7,533 nt of DNA from Bacteroidales bacterium GP1. Its GTDB lineage: Bacteria > Bacteroidota > Bacteroidia > Bacteroidales > Muribaculaceae. Shown here piece after piece: positions 1-6,933 of this stretch. Positions within the stretch are counted from its first letter, which is position 1. Every line of letters starts with the position of its first letter. Both the position numbers and the translations under genes were made by a program. The DNA lies in the NCBI GenBank assembly GCA_001701105.1, contig DAAI01000022.1, positions 34,533 to 42,065 on the forward strand, written 5' to 3'. Below the pieces are notes generated by a model, which saw nothing but the letters and a program-made list of their open reading frames with translations, had not been told where the DNA came from and did no database searches.

Positions 1-1191
1 TCCTATTATTGCTCCGGCCATTAGGGCGGCCGTCGGATCTTCTTTCTTCGGTAGACGGTAACGATCGCTCTTGCGGTAATGACAGAACTGGCATTCATAT
101 ATCTTCTCTCCGACTCCTTCGCGCCGGGTGGTAGGAAGAACGGTAATCCGGTCTTCTACAAGGCTCATGGCTATTGTATGGCAGTTCGGACATTCCGTAT
201 ATTTAGATTGATCTATCCTATAGGGGAATCGTTCTACGGTGCCGCATTGATCGCATTCCCATACATCATAATCCACCGTATTGAGCCGCTCCTCCAAGTC
301 TTGAGAATCATTCAGGAGCTCATTATCCTCCTCCTCCCCGAGACGCCGCATCTTCGCTCCGCATGTAGGGCATTTTATTCTGCGAGTCCGCGTGCGCCGG
401 TAGATGACCAACGCCAGCAAGAAGAATATAAGTCCGGCTCCGGCTGAAAGGACTCCGAGCCAGAAATAGATTTTCAGATGACGCCGCCACAACATAGCGC
501 TATGGTAATTGTCATATCGATGCGAGGTATATAGATCACGAATGAACACACCGAGCGCAAACAGCCATACACATAAAGCTACAATCCATATGAAATTCCG
601 GATCACATCAGGCTCCAGCGTCTGTAGTGTGCCCGAATAGTTGTCGGGCTGTTCGGATTTTAATTCTCCGGCGACGGAAGGATCGGTCAAGGCATCGTAT
701 AATAAAGACGTGGCGGCATCCACAGCTCCGTTCAGATTCCCTTCCCTCATATTGGGAATCACGGTTTTACTAATGATATTGCTACATGAAATATCAGGCA
801 GAACCCCCTCCACGCCATAACCCGTCATTATGAAAGCTCTCCTCTGCTCAGAGGCTATCACCAACAGGACTCCATTATCCTTGTCTTTTTTGCCTATTCC
901 CCAGGAAGTAAACAATCTCTCGCTCCACTCCTCGATAGGGGTATCGCCTATATCCGAAGGAACTGCCACCATCAACTCCACCGAAGTTTTCTGCCGCAGA
1001 TCATAAAGACGACGGTTCACATCACCTTTTGTCGCGTTATCCATTAGTCCATCCGGATCAGCTACATACTCATATCGGTTGGCGATATTGGGATTCACCA
1101 TCTCGCCCGGTTCCCATGACTTTGCCGGGGCCGGGCATGCCCAAAGCAAGGCTGCCATTATAATCGCTATTGCTGAAATATATCTTTTCAT
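1..1191 (-). CDS. TPM-domain exported membrane protein with paired zinc-ribbon-like motifs (3' end cut by window edge)
   Basis: The frame is open from an ATG at 1191 to the left edge, giving 397 codons with no stop, so the gene continues outside. Residues 1-24 are a signal peptide (MKRY, a hydrophobic run, then A-x-A sites). LWAC at 16-19 could be a loose lipobox, so lipoprotein status is open. Residues about 43-170 are a TPM domain (PF04536 type): seen are VADPDGLM (43-50), WGIGKKDKDNG (97-107) and TGYGVEGVLPD (123-133). Two hydrophobic segments follow at about 200-217 and 241-263. The tail then carries four knuckles, CPTC (274-277), CDQC (313-316), CPNC (334-337) and CQFC (367-370), likely two zinc ribbons on the cytoplasmic side. 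TPM proteins have been linked to phosphatase activity and to photosystem II repair in plants; the bacterial role is unsettled and I assign none. The gene lies 71 bases downstream of dgt on the same strand and may be cotranscribed with it. Confidence 0.85.
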   Translation of the reverse strand, partial: MKRYISAIAIIMAALLWACPAPAKSWEPGEMVNPNIANRYEYVADPDGLMDNATKGDVNRRLYDLRQKTSVELMVAVPSDIGDTPIEEWSERLFTSWGIGKKDKDNGVLLVIASEQRRAFIMTGYGVEGVLPDISCSNIISKTVIPNMREGNLNGAVDAATSLLYDALTDPSVAGELKSEQPDNYSGTLQTLEPDVIRNFIWIVALCVWLFALGVFIRDLYTSHRYDNYHSAMLWRRHLKIYFWLGVLSAGAGLIFFLLALVIYRRTRTRRIKCPTCGAKMRRLGEEEDNELLNDSQDLEERLNTVDYDVWECDQCGTVERFPYRIDQSKYTECPNCHTIAMSLVEDRITVLPTTRREGVGEKIYECQFCHYRKSDRYRLPKKEDPTAALMAGAIIG

Positions 1192-1196
1192 TTTCG

Positions 1197-1203
1197 TCCT
1201 TTC
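1197..1203 (-). promoter_or_regulatory. Shine-Dalgarno-like site of the TPM gene
   Basis: The minus strand reads GAAAGGA five bases before the ATG at 1191. This supports that start, which also gives a well-formed signal peptide. It is the clearest ribosome binding site in the window; the other genes show little or none, as is common in Bacteroidota. Confidence 0.45.
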
Positions 1204-1262
1204 TGTCTTTATTATCAACCCTGATTGAGCCTGAATTATTATCATGCCATTTGATTATATAA

Positions 1263-2609
1263 TCACACGGCCGGCAATGAGTGACCATTGAGTTTACGGT
1301 AAAGATCGAGTGCATATACGTCGGTCATTCCCGATACATGGTCGAGAACACCCTGCAGACGGGCATACTTCGACTCGGCATATATGTCGTACTGCTTTGG
1401 AATCATGTTAAGTACAAGCCTCGATGTATTTCGGGATGGTGTAAGCACGGCTTCAACCATCACCTCCATCAGATAATTGAGAATCCTATTGCCGGCAATC
1501 TCTATGTCCTGAACTTCCGGCGAACAATATATCCTTGATGCAGCCGTATCGGCACAATCGTCATATGCAGCGCGTAAAGCCGAGTCAACTCCCTGAAGAA
1601 GTCCCCCTTCGTAACCTCCGTTTAGAATCTTTTCCTCATTATCGAGGAATACTCCGGCACACGCTTCCACCAATGCTCCTATCACGATGCTACGCATGTA
1701 GGCCACCTTCTCATTGGGATCGTCGAGACGCGCCATGTTGCGTTCCATCTTTTCACGTTTACGCTCATTGAAAAAGCCGAGGAAAAGCTCTGTCACTCTG
1801 CGCGTGTCGAGAATACGCAATTTATGTGCATCCTCAATATCCATGATCTGATAGCAGATGTCGTCGGCGGCCTCCACCACATATACGAGGGGATGACGCA
1901 TGAATCGCCCCTCCTTCGTCTCCGGGATACCGAGCCAGCCGGCCACGCGCCGATAGATTTCATCCTCACTCGTAAAGAATCCGAATTTACCTTTATCGCC
2001 TGCATGCAGAGATGTATATGGATATTTCACCACCGAGGCGAGCGTGCTGTAGGTCATAGCCATTCCGCCATTGCGTCGGCCCTTGAACTGATGCGTAAGC
2101 ACCCTGAATGAATTGGCATTTCCCTCAAAATGTATAAGGTCGGCCCATTGTCGCCCTTCAAATTCAACGTGCAGTCTTTTTCCGGCCCCTTCGCTGAAAA
2201 AAGATGATATTGTCTGTTCGCCGGAATGACCGAAAGGTGGATTCCCGAGGTCGTGACAAAGGCAAGCCGCCGCCACAATGTCGCGGATATTGTCGAAGAT
2301 TCCCTCCGACTCTCCATAACGGCTGCGGAGAGCGAGAGCTATCTCATGTCCCAGTGAACGCCCCACGGATGATACTTCAAGCGAATGGGTCAGCCTGTTA
2401 TGCACAAAAATGCTCCCCGGCAGAGGAAATACCTGGGTCTTGTTCTGAAGCCGCCGGAAAGGAGAGGAGAAAATCAGACGGTCGTAATCGCGCTGGAAAT
2501 CGGAGCGAGTATGATGCCGCTCATCATGGAATTCCTCAAGCCCGAGACGTCGGTCGCTTATCAGTTTTTCCCATTCCATCGGTGCAGTGGGATGTGTTTC
2601 CGTTTTCAT
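1263..2609 (-). CDS. dgt: dGTP triphosphohydrolase (HD family)
   Basis: Cytoplasmic enzyme that hydrolyses dGTP (and probably other dNTPs) to the deoxynucleoside and tripolyphosphate, affecting dNTP pools. Counting from the outermost ATG (448 residues), the N-terminal family signature is visible as FQRDYDRLIFSSPFRRLQNK (38-57), which precedes RLTHSLEV (72-79). The HD metal ligands are H75, the pair H119-D120 in CHDLGNPPFGHSGE (118-131), and an Asp in EAADDICYQ (246-254). All expected ligands are present and the length is normal for a bacterial Dgt, so the gene looks intact. The start is uncertain: a perfect -7 promoter box at 2614-2621 places the transcript start close to 2606-2610, on top of the ATG at 2609. 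Either the mRNA is leaderless or translation starts at the second ATG (2579, MEWEKLISDRR), where the dgt-like sequence begins. Coordinates here give the outer limit. The gene is divergent from the T9SS operon, and the TPM gene follows 71 bases after its TGA. Confidence 0.93.
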   Translation of the reverse strand: MKTETHPTAPMEWEKLISDRRLGLEEFHDERHHTRSDFQRDYDRLIFSSPFRRLQNKTQVFPLPGSIFVHNRLTHSLEVSSVGRSLGHEIALALRSRYGESEGIFDNIRDIVAAACLCHDLGNPPFGHSGEQTISSFFSEGAGKRLHVEFEGRQWADLIHFEGNANSFRVLTHQFKGRRNGGMAMTYSTLASVVKYPYTSLHAGDKGKFGFFTSEDEIYRRVAGWLGIPETKEGRFMRHPLVYVVEAADDICYQIMDIEDAHKLRILDTRRVTELFLGFFNERKREKMERNMARLDDPNEKVAYMRSIVIGALVEACAGVFLDNEEKILNGGYEGGLLQGVDSALRAAYDDCADTAASRIYCSPEVQDIEIAGNRILNYLMEVMVEAVLTPSRNTSRLVLNMIPKQYDIYAESKYARLQGVLDHVSGMTDVYALDLYRKLNGHSLPAV

Positions 2610-2613
2610 ACCA

Positions 2614-2621
2614 CAAAATTA
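2614..2621 (-). promoter_or_regulatory. Bacteroidota-type -7 promoter box for dgt
   Basis: The minus strand reads TAATTTTG, an exact match to the TAnnTTTG element recognised by the Bacteroidota housekeeping sigma factor. Transcription would start a few bases downstream, at about 2606-2610. I see no convincing -33 TTTG about 19-21 bases upstream, although the region is AT-rich. The match is perfect but short, so the chance of coincidence in AT-rich DNA is real. Confidence 0.5.
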
Positions 2622-2667
2622 ATATAACAATAATAATTATCCGCATTTCGTTTAATAAAAGATTCAA

Positions 2668-2698
2668 CTTTTCTTCCGTGAAAAGAAAAATAACTTTA
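2668..2698 (+). promoter_or_regulatory. Candidate promoter of the porT-porP-porK-porL-porM operon
   Basis: TAACTTTA at 2691-2698 matches TAnnTTTG except for the last base and lies 22 bases before the porT ATG. A weak -33-like TTTTC lies at 2669-2673. A 6-base inverted repeat, CTTTTC (2668-2673) and GAAAAG (2680-2685), sits between the two elements and could be an operator half-site pair or simply AT-rich chance. No other candidate promoter is seen in the 111-base divergent region on this strand. Confidence 0.35.
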
Positions 2699-2720
2699 TC
2701 GGCAGCTTCAAGATAAGCAT

Positions 2721-3455
2721 ATGGGCAGATTTGAAAGAGATAAATTTTTCCGCAGCGCCACCATATTGATGGCCTCACTCCTTATATGCCTTAGCGCCGG
2801 TGCGAAGCCAAAGGATAAAATTCTCAACAGGCCATATGCCGACGGCAAGCTGATACATCTGGGGTTCTCAATCGGACTCTCCATGCAGGATCTTACTTTC
2901 ACCCACAATGGTATTCCGGCCTCCGACGGCCATGAATGGTACGTCGATGTGCCCGACTGGTCGCCCGGAATCAATGTCTCGATGCTCGCCGACCTTCGTT
3001 TGCATGAAAACTTCAATCTCCGGTTCTGGCCCGGAATGTCGTTCGGCTCAAAAAACGTGGAGATGATTTCCCCCACCTCCGATGAACGCCTTCACCAGGA
3101 TGTGAAAAGCATATATGTCTTGCTTCCCTTAGACATTAAAATCTCCGGAGCCAGATATTATAATTCGCGCCCCTATGTCACAGCCGGCGTGATGGGCTCG
3201 TTCGATGTGGGCAAGAAAAGCCATGAGTACCTCCGGTTCACAACTGCCGACGCATATCTCACCTTCGGCTTAGGATGCGATTTCTACCTCCCCTTCTTCA
3301 AATTGAATCCAGAGGTGAAATTCTGCCTTGGCCTTACCGACATCCTGCAGCATAAGCGGCCTGACCTTGAGGATGATCCCGCTACCATGCGCGTGACGCA
3401 AGCTCTCAAGAAGGTGAAGTCGAATATGATAATGTTTACTTTCTTCTTCGAATGA
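2721..3455 (+). CDS. porT: Type IX secretion system outer-membrane protein PorT
   Basis: A 244-residue protein with a signal peptide: charged N-terminus (MGRFERDKFFR), hydrophobic core at about 13-26 and likely cleavage after SAGA (25-28). The mature part is rich in alternating hydrophobic and aromatic strands typical of a small beta barrel. It opens with HLGFSIGLSMQDLTF (46-60), resembling the first strand of PorT/SprT proteins, and ends on an aromatic strand, MFTFFFE. Size and position fit PorT, which is required for T9SS export of gingipains in Porphyromonas gingivalis and is called SprT in gliding flavobacteria. The start was chosen because it gives a complete signal-peptide n-region; M17 would cut into the hydrophobic core. 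The TGA overlaps the porP start (ATGA), which implies translational coupling. The barrel family is divergent, so another PorT-like barrel cannot be fully excluded, but the T9SS neighbours make PorT the best call. Confidence 0.78.
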   Translation: MGRFERDKFFRSATILMASLLICLSAGAKPKDKILNRPYADGKLIHLGFSIGLSMQDLTFTHNGIPASDGHEWYVDVPDWSPGINVSMLADLRLHENFNLRFWPGMSFGSKNVEMISPTSDERLHQDVKSIYVLLPLDIKISGARYYNSRPYVTAGVMGSFDVGKKSHEYLRFTTADAYLTFGLGCDFYLPFFKLNPEVKFCLGLTDILQHKRPDLEDDPATMRVTQALKKVKSNMIMFTFFFE

Positions 3456-4438
3456 TGCGCCGCCTACTGTCAATATTTTTCCTCGTTCTTGGAATCATTC
3501 TGCCGGCCGCGGCTCAGAATGATCCTCAGTTCGTACAATACTGGGCACTCCCGGCATTCTATAATCCGGCGTATGCAGGCCAGATCGATTATATCCGCAT
3601 TCGCGCCGGATACAATATCCAATGGCTCGGAATCAAGAACGCACCCAAATCGCTTGCGGCAACAGCCGATATGCCCGTAAAACTCGGCAAAAAGCAGCGT
3701 CTTGGCGTCGGGCTTAATGTGATGCAGGAGAGAATCGGCCTTTACGACAATCTTCTTATCGGCGCCCAGGCGGCCTACAAACTACGAGCCCTGAAAGGCG
3801 TATTTTCTTTCGGAATCCAGCCCGCTTATTACAACACTAAATTCCGTGGCTCGGAGGCATATATTCCAGAAGGCGACGATTACCATCAGCCCGACGACGT
3901 TTCAATACCAAAGCAAGACATCACCGGGCAAGCCTTCGACCTTTCGGCCGGAATATCATATACTCATAAATATTTCTCTGTGGGAATATCTGGGCTACAT
4001 CTCCTTGAGCCGACTGTCGAATTGTCGGAAAACAATGAAACAAGCGCCGGTGACGAGACCTCACAATTCACCACAACCCTCCGCCGGCAACTCTATTTTA
4101 CGGCCGACGGCAATATTCCTATCCGGAATTCGTTATTTTCATTGCAACCCTCCATGTTGGTGCGCACGGATTTTAACTATTTCTCCGCCGAGCTGACAAT
4201 GCGGGCCACCTTCAAGCGTTTCCTCTCTTTCGGCGTGGGCTATAGGTGGAAAGACGCCGTGAGCGCCATGATTGCCGCCGAATTCAAGAACTTTTTCCTC
4301 GGCTACGCATATAGCCTTCCCCTCTCGCCGATCAACAGGGCGTCATCGGGCAGCCATGAATTAGTGGCCGGATATATGATAAAACTCGATTACGGGGAGA
4401 AAAACAAGAATAAACACCGCTCCATTCGAATAATGTGA
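3452..4438 (+). CDS. porP: Type IX secretion system outer-membrane protein, PorP/SprF family
   Basis: A 328-residue protein with a signal peptide cleaved probably after PAAA (18-21). The mature N-terminus carries the family hallmark QNDPQFVQY (22-30) followed by YNPAYAG (37-43). The rest consists of amphipathic strands with repeated G-aromatic patterns (for example GVGYRWKDAVSAMIAAEF near the C-terminus), as expected for an outer-membrane barrel. In P. gingivalis PorP contacts the PorK-PorN part of the T9SS; in flavobacteria many SprF paralogues pair with individual cargo proteins. Being located directly before porK argues for the core PorP rather than a cargo-specific SprF. Two adjacent ATGs exist (3452 and 3455); the first overlaps the porT stop by 4 bases, and the second gives a nearly identical MRRLL signal peptide. 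The next gene starts 6 bases after the stop. Confidence 0.92.
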   Translation: MMRRLLSIFFLVLGIILPAAAQNDPQFVQYWALPAFYNPAYAGQIDYIRIRAGYNIQWLGIKNAPKSLAATADMPVKLGKKQRLGVGLNVMQERIGLYDNLLIGAQAAYKLRALKGVFSFGIQPAYYNTKFRGSEAYIPEGDDYHQPDDVSIPKQDITGQAFDLSAGISYTHKYFSVGISGLHLLEPTVELSENNETSAGDETSQFTTTLRRQLYFTADGNIPIRNSLFSLQPSMLVRTDFNYFSAELTMRATFKRFLSFGVGYRWKDAVSAMIAAEFKNFFLGYAYSLPLSPINRASSGSHELVAGYMIKLDYGEKNKNKHRSIRIM

Positions 4439-4444
4439 CGACCA

Positions 4445-5917
4445 ATGAATAAAAAACTAAATACGCAGCTATCCGAAAGCCGCTCCCTGCTGATGGCAGG
4501 AGTGCTTGCTCTGACATTCTCTCTCTTCATCTCTTGCTCCGGTCTGCGGCGCGGAGGGGCCGGCGGCGAAGTCACCGGCGTTGGGGGCTCATCTTTTGCC
4601 GAGCCTACACCATATGGAATGGTGCTCGTGGACCGCGGCAACATCGCCATGGGGCCCGCAGCGGATGACTCCGTGGCCGGAATCCGCAAAAATGCAAGGG
4701 GTGTGTCTATCGATTCTTTCTGGATGGATGAGACCGAGGTGACCAACTCTAAGTACAAACAATTTGTGTTCTGGGTGCGTGACTCCATCATCCGAGAGCG
4801 ACTTGCCGACCCTGCTTTCGGAGGAAACGAGGCTTACAAAATCGAAGAGGACCGCGAAGGCAATCCGATAAAGCCATATCTCAACTGGACAAAGCCGATC
4901 CCTTGGCGAAATGCCAATGAAGATGAGGCTCGCGCAATCGAATCCGTATACCGGACAAACCCAATCACCGGCAAACGTGAGCTCGACCCCACCCAGATGA
5001 ACTACCGTTATGAAATCTACAACCACACGGCGGCCGCTAAACGCAAAAACCGTCTGGATCCGGCAACCCGAGAATACAACACCGACCTTCCGGTGCCAAC
5101 CGATATGCCGGTGATTTCAAAAGATACAGCCTATCTCACCGAGGAAGGGCAGATTGTCCGCGAGACAATAAGCCGCCCGCTCACCGGCGATTACGATTTC
5201 CTCAACACTTATATCGTGAATGTGTATCCCGATACGACATGTTGGATCAACGATTTCGATAACGCCTACAATGAGCCATATACAAGGATGTACTTCTCTC
5301 ATGCCGGTTATAATGATTATCCGGTGGTTGGGGTAAGTTGGGAGCAGGCAAACGCATTCTCCAACTGGCGCACCGATTATCTGCGTCGTTCGCTCGGACG
5401 CGAGGGTGTATATGTGGAGCCTTACCGACTCCCCACCGAAGCTGAATGGGAATATGCCGCCCGAGCCGGTAATTCCGAAAGCCCGTATCCGTGGGATGAG
5501 ATCCTTCCTATGGATGAGCGCGGATGCTTCTACGCAAACTTCAAGCCCAGAGAGGGCGATTATGTCCGCGACGGGCATGTGATCACATCGCGTGTCGGCA
5601 CATATAGCCCTAACGATTTCGGAATCTACGATATGGCTGGAAATGTGGCGGAATGGACATCTACTGCATTCACCGAAAGCATCGACAAGCTCACCTCCGA
5701 TCTTAATCCGGAATATCGCTACGATGCTGCAAAGGAAGACCCCTACAAGATGAAGCGGAAGATCGTGAGAGGCGGCAGCTGGAAAGACGCCGCTCGTAAT
5801 ATCCGGTCGGACCTCCGCACCTGGGAGTATCAGAACGAACAACGCTCTTACATAGGCTTCAGAAATGTCCGCTCGCAGATTGGTTTCGCCCGCGGAACGC
5901 AGAAGAAAAAGAAATAA
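4445..5917 (+). CDS. porK: Type IX secretion system ring lipoprotein PorK/GldK
   Basis: A 490-residue lipoprotein: hydrophobic segment 15-30 with lipobox FISC, so C31 would be the lipidated residue. The rest is an FGE/SUMF1-like domain with an internal insertion. It begins at YGMVLVDRGNIAMG, followed by SFWMDETEVTNSKYKQF (gene positions 4714-4764). After the insertion come YPVVGVSWEQANAFSNW, YRLPTEAEWEYAARAG (327-342), MAGNVAEW, VRGGSW (441-446) and GFRN (471-474). PorK forms, with PorN, the large ring on the periplasmic face of the outer membrane. The segment where catalytic formylglycine-generating enzymes usually show a Cys-Arg reads RNIRSDLR, so no enzymatic role is expected, as for GldK/PorK in general. 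The start at 4445 gives a charged n-region before the lipobox and lies 6 bases after porP. The Lys-rich end (KKKK) is unremarkable. Confidence 0.95.
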   Translation: MNKKLNTQLSESRSLLMAGVLALTFSLFISCSGLRRGGAGGEVTGVGGSSFAEPTPYGMVLVDRGNIAMGPAADDSVAGIRKNARGVSIDSFWMDETEVTNSKYKQFVFWVRDSIIRERLADPAFGGNEAYKIEEDREGNPIKPYLNWTKPIPWRNANEDEARAIESVYRTNPITGKRELDPTQMNYRYEIYNHTAAAKRKNRLDPATREYNTDLPVPTDMPVISKDTAYLTEEGQIVRETISRPLTGDYDFLNTYIVNVYPDTTCWINDFDNAYNEPYTRMYFSHAGYNDYPVVGVSWEQANAFSNWRTDYLRRSLGREGVYVEPYRLPTEAEWEYAARAGNSESPYPWDEILPMDERGCFYANFKPREGDYVRDGHVITSRVGTYSPNDFGIYDMAGNVAEWTSTAFTESIDKLTSDLNPEYRYDAAKEDPYKMKRKIVRGGSWKDAARNIRSDLRTWEYQNEQRSYIGFRNVRSQIGFARGTQKKKK

Positions 5918-5956
5918 TCCACACGAATCTCAAAATCCTACCGAACACTCTGGAAT

Positions 5957-6889
5957 ATGGTAAAAATCCGTAAATACGCCAATATAATCGAACGCTTTCT
6001 GCATGGCGAAAAAGGTCAGCGATTCTTTAATTTCGCATACTCAATTGGTGCGGCTATCGTGATATGGGGAGCCCTGTTCAAGATTCTGCATCTTCCCGGC
6101 GGCAGCGTGCTCCTCTGCATCGGTATGGGTACAGAGATTGCTATGTTCATCCTTACCGCTTTCGACCGTCCTCCCAAAGAATACGCCTGGGAGGAGGTGT
6201 TTCCGGTGCTTGACTCCAAGTCGGAAGACGATCGCCCAGATTTTGCCCACAGCAATGGCGGAGTGGTAATCAACGGCGGAGTACCCGGCTCCGACGGTCA
6301 GAACGACGCGGTGATTAATATCAACGCCGCAGGAGCGGGGAATCAGCTTCTACCCGTAACCGACGACCAGATTTCTCGCACTGCCGACCTTGCAGATGCT
6401 TCGCGCGATTATCTCGAGCGAATGCAGGGTATCGCCGAGCAGATGACTCGCCTTAACGAAACAACAGAAGCTCTCAACGATGTGAGCGCGACGCTGCTAT
6501 CATCATATAAGGCAATTACTGAAAATTCGGCTAATATTTCTGAAAATTCAAAGGGTTATGTAACCCAGATGGAAGATCTCAACCGCAATATCGCCGGACT
6601 TAACACCATCTATGAGATACAGCTCAAGAGTATCGCCTCGCAGCTGGAAAGCATCGACAGAGTGAACCGTGGCTTGAAGGACATCCGGGATATGTACGAA
6701 AAATCGGCCCGCGAATCATCAAGATATTGCGAGGAGACCGAGAAGATGGCCCGGTATATGAAGCAACTCAACTCGGTGTACGAAAAGATGATTACCGCTA
6801 TGACCATCAATATGCACAATCCGATGATGGGTGGTGCCGCGCCGACCCCAAATCCATTCGAGCAGCAAGCAGGAAACACAAATTCATAA
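5957..6889 (+). CDS. porL: Type IX secretion system motor protein PorL/GldL
   Basis: A 310-residue inner-membrane protein with two transmembrane helices near the N-terminus (about 25-44 and 50-69) and a long cytoplasmic tail. The family signature GALFKILHLPGG (38-49) joins the helices, and the second contains E60 in GMGTEIAMF. This position corresponds by pattern to the acidic residue in the GldL/PorL membrane helix implicated in proton coupling. PorL surrounds a PorM dimer to form the ion-driven motor of T9SS and gliding. Residues about 87-133 are a Gly/Asn/Asp-rich linker, and residues about 137-280 are strongly helical with heptad character (coiled coil), ending in a Pro/Asn-rich tail. The gene starts 39 bases after porK with no clear Shine-Dalgarno. 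Two small in-frame duplications lie in the tail (annotated separately). Confidence 0.95.
   Translation: MVKIRKYANIIERFLHGEKGQRFFNFAYSIGAAIVIWGALFKILHLPGGSVLLCIGMGTEIAMFILTAFDRPPKEYAWEEVFPVLDSKSEDDRPDFAHSNGGVVINGGVPGSDGQNDAVININAAGAGNQLLPVTDDQISRTADLADASRDYLERMQGIAEQMTRLNETTEALNDVSATLLSSYKAITENSANISENSKGYVTQMEDLNRNIAGLNTIYEIQLKSIASQLESIDRVNRGLKDIRDMYEKSARESSRYCEETEKMARYMKQLNSVYEKMITAMTINMHNPMMGGAAPTPNPFEQQAGNTNS
6254..6282 (+). repeat. 18-base-period direct repeat in the porL linker
   Basis: AATGGCGGAGT (6254-6264) recurs as AACGGCGGAGT (6272-6282), 10 of 11 bases identical with an exact 18-base offset. The reading frame is kept and encodes two NGGV units (residues 100-103 and 106-109). It lies in the flexible linker between the membrane helices and the coiled coil, where a six-codon duplication would be tolerated. 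Confidence 0.55.
6519..6549 (+). repeat. 21-base-period (one heptad) direct repeat in the porL coiled coil
   Basis: CTGAAAATTC occurs at 6519-6528 and again, identical, at 6540-6549. The 21-base offset is seven codons, exactly one coiled-coil heptad, giving TENSANI followed by SENSKGY. It may be a recent heptad duplication or selected heptad similarity; the intervening bases differ. Confidence 0.5.
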
Positions 6890-6933
6890 GGCATCGGCCC
6901 CGACTAATTTAATGCATTCAACACTGACAGAAT

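Noticed and set aside
79..447. A 122-codon plus-strand open frame near the left edge
   Set aside because: It is antisense to the TPM gene's zinc-ribbon region, whose frame is uninterrupted and shows clear domain signatures. The plus-strand frame has no recognisable features.
1216..1229. Possible hairpin between dgt and the TPM gene (TCAA ... TTGA)
   Set aside because: It has only four base pairs with a six-base loop and no T-run on the relevant strand. It is too weak to call a terminator, and read-through from dgt remains plausible.
2204..2716. A 170-codon plus-strand open frame opposite the start of dgt
   Set aside because: It is a shadow of the conserved HD-domain region of dgt and runs through the AT-rich divergent promoter region. 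The peptide has no family resemblance.
2708..3076. A 122-codon minus-strand open frame opposite porT
   Set aside because: It is antisense to the signal peptide and first strands of porT and has no signal, domain or start context of its own.
5117..5842. A 241-codon open frame on the minus strand inside porK
   Set aside because: It lies entirely opposite the well-supported porK frame. Its translation shows no recognisable domain, and long antisense frames are common opposite GC-rich codons.
5918..5956. Gap between porK and porL examined for an internal promoter or terminator
   Set aside because: No TAnnTTTG box, hairpin or T-run is visible; the same holds for the 44-base gap before porM (6890-6933).
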